This document shows positions 6,467 to 10,102 of a DNA stretch of 10,102 nt, piece by piece (within the stretch, counting starts at the first letter, position 1; the number at the start of each line of letters is the position of its first letter). The stretch is from an uncultured Sphingobium sp. (GTDB lineage: Bacteria > Pseudomonadota > Alphaproteobacteria > Sphingomonadales > Sphingomonadaceae). The stretch covers positions 1-10,102 of the forward strand of contig CAMLFF010000092.1 in NCBI GenBank assembly GCA_946479185.1. The letters run 5' to 3'. Below the pieces are notes generated by a model. That model saw nothing but the letters and a program-made list of their open reading frames with translations, did not search any database and was not told the DNA's origin. Made by a program: the position numbers and the translations under genes.

Positions 6467-6637
6467 GTGAACATCCTCTTACGCAAGCTTATCGCTGCCG
6501 AGCAAGGCGCGACGGCGATTGAATATGGCTTGATATTGGCACTTGCGATGCTGGGGATGATGAGTGGTCTCTCTGCGCTGGCGAGTAAATCTGGCGAGAA
6601 TGTAAAGAGCAGTCACAATATAGTTACCGATAATTAA
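6467..6637 (+). CDS. Flp-family type IVb prepilin, copy 1
   Basis: This is a 56-residue prepilin. A short basic leader (LLRKLIAAEQG) ends in G14, where prepilin peptidase would cut. The mature protein then begins ATAIEYGLI, with the Flp signature Glu-Tyr at +5/+6 and one hydrophobic helix of about 20 residues. The product would be secreted and assembled by a Tad machine as a thin adhesive pilus; no tad genes are in the window. The start is GTG 6467 with only a weak GGAA upstream; an ATG at 6444 is in another frame and stops at once. The mature sequence (LALAMLGMMSGLSALASKSGENV) is less typical than copy 2, so it may be a minor pilin. Confidence 0.85.
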   Translation: MNILLRKLIAAEQGATAIEYGLILALAMLGMMSGLSALASKSGENVKSSHNIVTDN

Positions 6638-6740
6638 CCGTCATTTTTTTACACTGTTAGGAATTTGGAAATCATCCGCGCGCTAGGGAAGGTCTGCTTG
6701 CTGGATAACAGGGGCTGGGTGGCAGAGTTTAGCGGATATT

Positions 6741-6746
6741 GAGGAG
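6741..6746 (+). promoter_or_regulatory. Strong ribosome binding site of Flp copy 2
   Basis: GAGGAG lies 7 nt before ATG 6754. It fixes that ATG as the start over an in-frame TTG at 6739 and suggests much stronger translation than copy 1, which has only a weak site and a GTG start. Confidence 0.75.
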
Positions 6747-6753
6747 ACCTTTC

Positions 6754-6924
6754 ATGAAATTCATTCGCAAGATGTTCAAGAATCAAGAAGGCGCGACGGC
6801 TATTGAATATGGCCTGATCGCAGCGCTGATTGCTGTGGCTGCTATTACAGCGATGGGGTCGTTGGGCGACAGCCTGACGAACACCTTCAACGGCGTGGCA
6901 GGTAATCTTAACAATAAGAGCTAA
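6754..6924 (+). CDS. Flp-family type IVb prepilin, copy 2 (probable major pilin)
   Basis: This is a 56-residue Flp/PilA-type prepilin. The leader MKFIRKMFKNQEG ends in G13, the prepilin peptidase site. The mature pilin starts ATAIEYGLIAALIAVAAITAMG, with the conserved Glu-Tyr and a clean hydrophobic helix, then a short polar tail ending NNKS. This is the canonical alphaproteobacterial form. Start ATG 6754 has a strong GAGGAG site. It follows copy 1 by 116 nt and is followed by two hairpins, the second a strong terminator. Good translation signals and canonical sequence point to the main pilus subunit, used for surface attachment. The Tad secretion genes must be elsewhere. Confidence 0.93.
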   Translation: MKFIRKMFKNQEGATAIEYGLIAALIAVAAITAMGSLGDSLTNTFNGVAGNLNNKS

Positions 6925-6932
6925 GATAATTC

Positions 6933-6963
6933 CCTGAGGAGTTTCGACGACTCCCTCATCAGG
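6933..6963 (+). other. Hairpin directly after the Flp copy 2 gene
   Basis: CCTGA-GGAGT pairs with ACTCC and TCAGG, with CTCA bulged between the two stems on the 3' side. An alternative fold pairs TGAGG-AGT with ACT-CCTCA around one bulged C. No T run follows. It sits 8 nt past the stop codon and 4 nt before the true terminator, so it may protect the pilin mRNA 3' end. Confidence 0.45.
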
Positions 6964-6967
6964 AAGT

Positions 6968-6998
6968 GGGCGGCAGCACATTGTGTTGCCGCCCTTTT
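6968..6998 (+). terminator. Strong intrinsic terminator of the Flp genes
   Basis: A 12-bp stem (6968-6979 with 6983-6994, one G-T pair) closes on an ATT loop and is followed by TTTT at 6995-6998. It ends rightward transcription before the convergent M48 protease gene. The opposite strand lacks a T run, so it probably works in one direction only. Confidence 0.85.
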
Positions 6999-7015
6999 CG
7001 TGTCTCAGCGCCAAA

Positions 7016-8494
7016 TCAGTATGTGACGATCTTCACACGGCTGCCGGGCGCCAGCTTCGCGCCCGCCTCAAGACCGTTGAGCACCGCAAAGCGCTCCTGC
7101 TGATAATTGCTGAACGCCATGCGCCCGGCAACGCTCTGCACCGTATCGCCCGCGCGCACCGTGTAGAGCCGCAAGGTGCGGGGCTTGATCGCAGAAGCTT
7201 CCGCATCGCTCATCCGCGCGACGGAATTGATCAGCGGCGAAAGCGCGCCAAGGCCCTGCCCCGCGGGCGTCATCACAACGAAATGATAAGCGCTTGATGG
7301 CCCAAATTGGTAGGCGATCACCGTCACATCCATGCGCGTACCCTGGCTATTTGCCATCGTCGCGCCGCCATAGGCGACGGGCAAGCCATTAATCGTGTTG
7401 CGTTGGATGTTCAGCGATGGACGCTGCCCCTGCCCTGCGATCTGGCTAAACACCGCTTCGACATAGCCGGGCAGATTGCCATTGAATTGCGCCATCGAGA
7501 ATTGCGCCTGGCCGGACTGGCCGACAACCGAGACTGCGCTCGCGCCATTCTGGATCGAATAGCCATTGGGCGCGGTAAACTTCACTTTCAACGCCGGATG
7601 CTGAAACTGACTGCCGGTGACGATCCCTTCCTTGGGGTCATCGCCGTAGCGTAAGCCATTTATATTGTTGAGAAAAATATCTGCATTGCGCAGCGTGTTG
7701 CGGGAGCGCGTGGCTTGCGCATTCGTCAGCGCGCGGCGCACGCGTGAGGCTGGATCAGGATGCGTGCTCGCCCATTCCGGCGTGCCGCTGGCCTGCCCGT
7801 TCACTTTGCCATCAAGCGCGTTTTGGGCAGCGAGCGAAGCCAGCATGGAGGACAGCGCCTTGGGATCATAGCCCGCGCTGGCGAGGTATCGGATGCCCAG
7901 ATCGTCCGCCTCATACTCCTGCGTGCGCGAGAATTTGAGTGTGAGCAGCTGCGTGCCGGTGCCGATGCCACGCTGGAGCAACTGCCCAAAGCCAGAATCG
8001 CCCGCGACCGCGCCGACCAGCACCTGCCCCAAAACGCCCAGGATGCTGTTGCGTGTCGCAGCACTCTGACGGCGCTGACCATGTTGAGCCGCAACATGGC
8101 CGACCTCATGTCCCAACACGCCGGCAAGCTCGGCTTCGTCATTCATCAACGCAAGCAATTGGCGCGTGACATAGACATAGCCGCCGGGGATGGCGAAGGC
8201 GTTGTTCACGGAGGAATTGAGCAGACTGATCGTGAAGTCATTCTGCTGCTTGGAAAGGCTCGACTGGACCGCGATCCGCCTGCCTACGCTCGTCACATAG
8301 GCTGATTGCGGACCGGCATAAAGTCCGCCGAACTCGGCAAGCAGTTCCGGATGGGCTTTGGCGCCCTGGCTACGCTCGGCCTGGCTCATCGCACTGACAG
8401 TGCGAATCTCGCGCTGCGCGCCGGTGGGTTGCGTTGCGACACCGCCGGTAATCAGGGCAGCGCCAAGCCAGAGCTTCAGATATTTAGCCGACAT
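7016..8494 (-). CDS. Secreted M48-family zinc metalloprotease with LysM-like C terminus
   Basis: This 492-residue protein has a signal peptide at about 1-26 (KLWLGAALITGGVA) without a lipobox Cys, so it should be soluble in the periplasm. The M48 domain has zinc motif HEVGH (H129, E130, H133), the EXXXD motif EYEAD (193-197, E193 the third ligand), and the BepA-like STHPDPASR near 245. BepA-type enzymes degrade misfolded outer membrane proteins. Instead of BepA's TPR domain, this protein has a beta-rich region of unknown type (about 297-427) and a terminal LysM-like module (YTVRAGDTVQSVA to the end) that may bind peptidoglycan. ATG 8494 is preceded by GGGGAGG at a short 3-nt spacing; an in-frame TTG at 8506 lies upstream of that site. 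It is 79 nt after accA with no terminator between, so it is probably co-transcribed. Confidence 0.9.
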   Translation of the reverse strand: MSAKYLKLWLGAALITGGVATQPTGAQREIRTVSAMSQAERSQGAKAHPELLAEFGGLYAGPQSAYVTSVGRRIAVQSSLSKQQNDFTISLLNSSVNNAFAIPGGYVYVTRQLLALMNDEAELAGVLGHEVGHVAAQHGQRRQSAATRNSILGVLGQVLVGAVAGDSGFGQLLQRGIGTGTQLLTLKFSRTQEYEADDLGIRYLASAGYDPKALSSMLASLAAQNALDGKVNGQASGTPEWASTHPDPASRVRRALTNAQATRSRNTLRNADIFLNNINGLRYGDDPKEGIVTGSQFQHPALKVKFTAPNGYSIQNGASAVSVVGQSGQAQFSMAQFNGNLPGYVEAVFSQIAGQGQRPSLNIQRNTINGLPVAYGGATMANSQGTRMDVTVIAYQFGPSSAYHFVVMTPAGQGLGALSPLINSVARMSDAEASAIKPRTLRLYTVRAGDTVQSVAGRMAFSNYQQERFAVLNGLEAGAKLAPGSRVKIVTY

Positions 8495-8573
8495 AGGCCT
8501 CCCCAATTGTTCAGCGTCAGATTGTTAGCCGCTGCCAGAGGGAATGCAAAGGCGCGCAGCCTGTTCCCGCTCG

Positions 8574-9518
8574 TCAGCTACCCATCGCCAGAAACTTCTC
8601 GGCGCGTTCCTGCCGCAACGTTTCGGCGCTGCGGGCAGACAATGCTTCGAGCTCTTCGGTAATTGCTTTTTGCAGATTGCCGATCGCTGTCGATGGCTCA
8701 CGATGCGCGCCGCCCAATGGCTCCTGCACGATGCGATCAACCACGCCGAGCGTTGCGAGCTGCTGTGCTGTGACTTGCATGGCCTGCGCAGCGTCCGCTG
8801 CCTTGTCGGCCGTGCGCCACAGGATCGAGGCGCAGCCTTCTGGCGAGATGACGGAGTAGATGGCATGTTCCATCATGAGCACGCGATTGGCCGATGCAAG
8901 CGCAACGGCGCCGCCCGAGCCACCCTCACCCACCACGGCTGCAACCATTGGAACGCCAAGCGCGAGGCAAGCCTCGGTCGCGCGGGCGATCGCTTCGGCC
9001 TGGCCGCGCTCTTCAGCCTGCACACCGGGAAAGGCGCCGGACGTATCGACGAGCGTCACGACCGGGAGCCCGAAACGGTCAGCCAGTTCCATCAGCCGGA
9101 TCGCTTTGCGATAGCCTTCCGGCATACCCATGCCGAAATTATGCTTCACGCGGGTGGCGGTATCATGGCCCTTTTCATGGCCGATGAGCATGACCTTGCG
9201 CCCGGAGACCGTCGCAAAGCCGCCTTGGATGGCCTTGTCATCTGCGAAAGCCCGGTCTCCCGAGAGCGGCAGGAAATCGCTGCACATCGCGGCGACGAAA
9301 TCGCGGAAGTGCGGGCGCTCGGCATGGCGGGCGACCTGCGTTTTCTGCCAGGGCGTGAGCTTGGCGTAGAGATCGGACAACATGCTCGTCGAACGCTGCT
9401 GGAGCTTCTCGATCTCGGCATCGATATCCATCGAGCCGCTATCAGCTGTCTCGCGCAGTTCATCGATCCGCGCCTGCAATGCCGCCACCGGCTTTTCAAA
9501 GTCGAGGTAACTAATCAT
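8574..9518 (-). CDS. accA: Acetyl-CoA carboxylase carboxyltransferase subunit alpha
   Basis: This 314-residue protein is of normal AccA length. With AccD it forms the carboxyltransferase that moves CO2 from biotin on AccB to acetyl-CoA, giving malonyl-CoA for fatty acid synthesis in the cytoplasm. Characteristic stretches are the N-terminal LDFEKP, LSGDRAFADDKAIQGG (85-100), GHEKGHDT, NFGMGMPEGYRKA, VDTSGAFPGVQAEERGQ and the oxyanion-hole glycines GEGGSGG (197-203), ending in the ISPEGCASILW block. ATG 9518 gives the family start MISYLDFEKP; an earlier ATG at 9572 would overlap xerD. The gene follows xerD by 10 nt on the same strand. Confidence 0.97.
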   Translation of the reverse strand: MISYLDFEKPVAALQARIDELRETADSGSMDIDAEIEKLQQRSTSMLSDLYAKLTPWQKTQVARHAERPHFRDFVAAMCSDFLPLSGDRAFADDKAIQGGFATVSGRKVMLIGHEKGHDTATRVKHNFGMGMPEGYRKAIRLMELADRFGLPVVTLVDTSGAFPGVQAEERGQAEAIARATEACLALGVPMVAAVVGEGGSGGAVALASANRVLMMEHAIYSVISPEGCASILWRTADKAADAAQAMQVTAQQLATLGVVDRIVQEPLGGAHREPSTAIGNLQKAITEELEALSARSAETLRQERAEKFLAMGS

Positions 9519-9528
9519 AGGTCGCGCG

Positions 9529-10102
9529 CTATACGCCGGGCCGCTCAAGGTCAACGAGCGGATGACGTGCATTCACAAGCGCGACCAATCGAGCGGCATC
9601 GACATGCGTGTAGATTTGCGTGGTTGCGATGTCGGCATGGCCGAGCATTTCCTGCAAGGCGCGCAGATCGGCGCCACCTTCCAGCAGGTGCGTCGCGAAG
9701 GCATGGCGCAGTACATGGGGGCTGACTTTTGAGGGATCGATGCCTGCTTCGGCCGCAAGTGCACGGACGATCTGGAACAGGCGGATGCGGCTGAGATGGG
9801 ATTTGCCCGATGGGAAGAGCCACAAGCTCTCGGGCGGAACATGCGAGCGCCAGGCTGCGACAGCGGCGCGGGCGCGGTCAGAGATGGGCACGAGGCGCTC
9901 TCGCCCGCCCTTTCCGCGCAAAATGACGAATGGTTGATCGGTTGCCAGCGCCTTGGCAGGCAGGGAAACGAGCTCGGTTGCGCGCAGTCCTGATCCATAA
10001 AGCAATTCGATCAGTGCCGAGAGGCGGAGGTCCAGACTGTTTACCGGCGCGCGGGCAAGCCGCGACTCTATGGCGACGAACAAGGCGTCGACATGGCCGT
10101 GG
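9529..10102 (-). CDS. xerD: Site-specific tyrosine recombinase XerD (N terminus cut by window edge)
   Basis: The frame is open to the right edge (upstream residues read HGHVDALFVAI), so about the last 190 residues are seen, and the N-terminal DNA-binding domain is mostly outside. The catalytic set is complete: Arg in GLRATEL, Lys in RGKGGRERL, His and Arg in HVLRHAFATH, His in LGHAD, and the nucleophile Tyr in TTQIYTHVD. XerC/XerD act at the chromosome dif site to resolve dimers at division. SPHVLRHAFATHLL and neighbouring accA favour XerD over XerC or a phage integrase, but the two Xer proteins are similar. The stop is at 9529, 10 nt before accA, so the genes are likely co-transcribed. Confidence 0.9.
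   Translation of the reverse strand, partial: HGHVDALFVAIESRLARAPVNSLDLRLSALIELLYGSGLRATELVSLPAKALATDQPFVILRGKGGRERLVPISDRARAAVAAWRSHVPPESLWLFPSGKSHLSRIRLFQIVRALAAEAGIDPSKVSPHVLRHAFATHLLEGGADLRALQEMLGHADIATTQIYTHVDAARLVALVNARHPLVDLERPGV

Noticed and set aside
6623..6650. Possible terminator after Flp copy 1 (GTTA/TAAC stem, then seven T)
   Set aside because: The stem is only four AT-rich pairs with an 8-nt loop and overlaps the stop codon, so it is too weak to call.
6634..6650. CtrA-like site TTAA-N7-TTTT before Flp copy 2
   Set aside because: CtrA often controls pilA in alphaproteobacteria, but the second half-site does not match TTAA, and chance is likely in this AT-rich spot.
6707..6736. 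Sigma-54 type promoter (GG...GC) upstream of Flp copy 2
   Set aside because: The GG to GC spacing is 9 rather than 10 nt and the surrounding bases do not fit the consensus.
8544..9725. 393-codon plus-strand open frame
   Set aside because: It is antisense to accA and the end of xerD; no motif was seen and the composition is typical of a shadow frame.

Overview
The window looks like chromosome from an alphaproteobacterium, most likely a sphingomonad (Sphingomonadales). This is inferred from protein style, moderately high GC, and a gene order (comF, glutaredoxin, Nit amidase, DUF1178, tRNA-Arg; xerD, accA, secreted M48 protease) that I associate with that group. No database search was possible.

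Layout: (1) 1-1195 is the end of a decayed IS21-family element. Its istA has a frame-shifting internal deletion that removes a catalytic residue, two in-frame stops and a second frameshift. Its outer end, with two 23-bp repeats, is still intact. (2) 1196-1500 has no gene but holds a large perfect inverted repeat (1277-1328) and a weak terminator. (3) 1501-2453 (minus strand) is a two-gene Alg14/Alg13-like (PssD/PssE-like) split glycosyltransferase for surface polysaccharide. (4) 2550-2626 is tRNA-Arg(CCT), which separates this accessory-looking left part from the conserved right part.

(5) 2691-5067 (minus strand) is a tight comF - grxC - Nit amidase - DUF1178 run leading toward the tRNA. The Nit protein resembles deaminated-glutathione amidases, so it and the glutaredoxin share a glutathione theme. 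(6) 5112-5975 is a divergent methyltransferase with a degenerate SAM motif. It is separated from comF by only 44 bp, which a 12-bp inverted repeat fills. (7) 5983-6405 is a MutT-like Nudix hydrolase. (8) 6467-6924 holds two tandem 56-residue Flp prepilins, followed by a strong terminator. No tad assembly genes are in the window. (9) 7016-10102 (minus strand) is xerD (cut by the window edge), accA and a secreted M48 metalloprotease with a LysM-like C terminus, probably one transcription unit.

Most of the window is ordinary housekeeping DNA. I see no convincing new multi-gene system. The points most worth a second look are the 52-nt inverted repeat with IS6-like ends, the palindrome between comF and the methyltransferase, the twin Flp genes that share a nearly identical 31-nt core, and the orphan split glycosyltransferase between an IS remnant and a tRNA gene.
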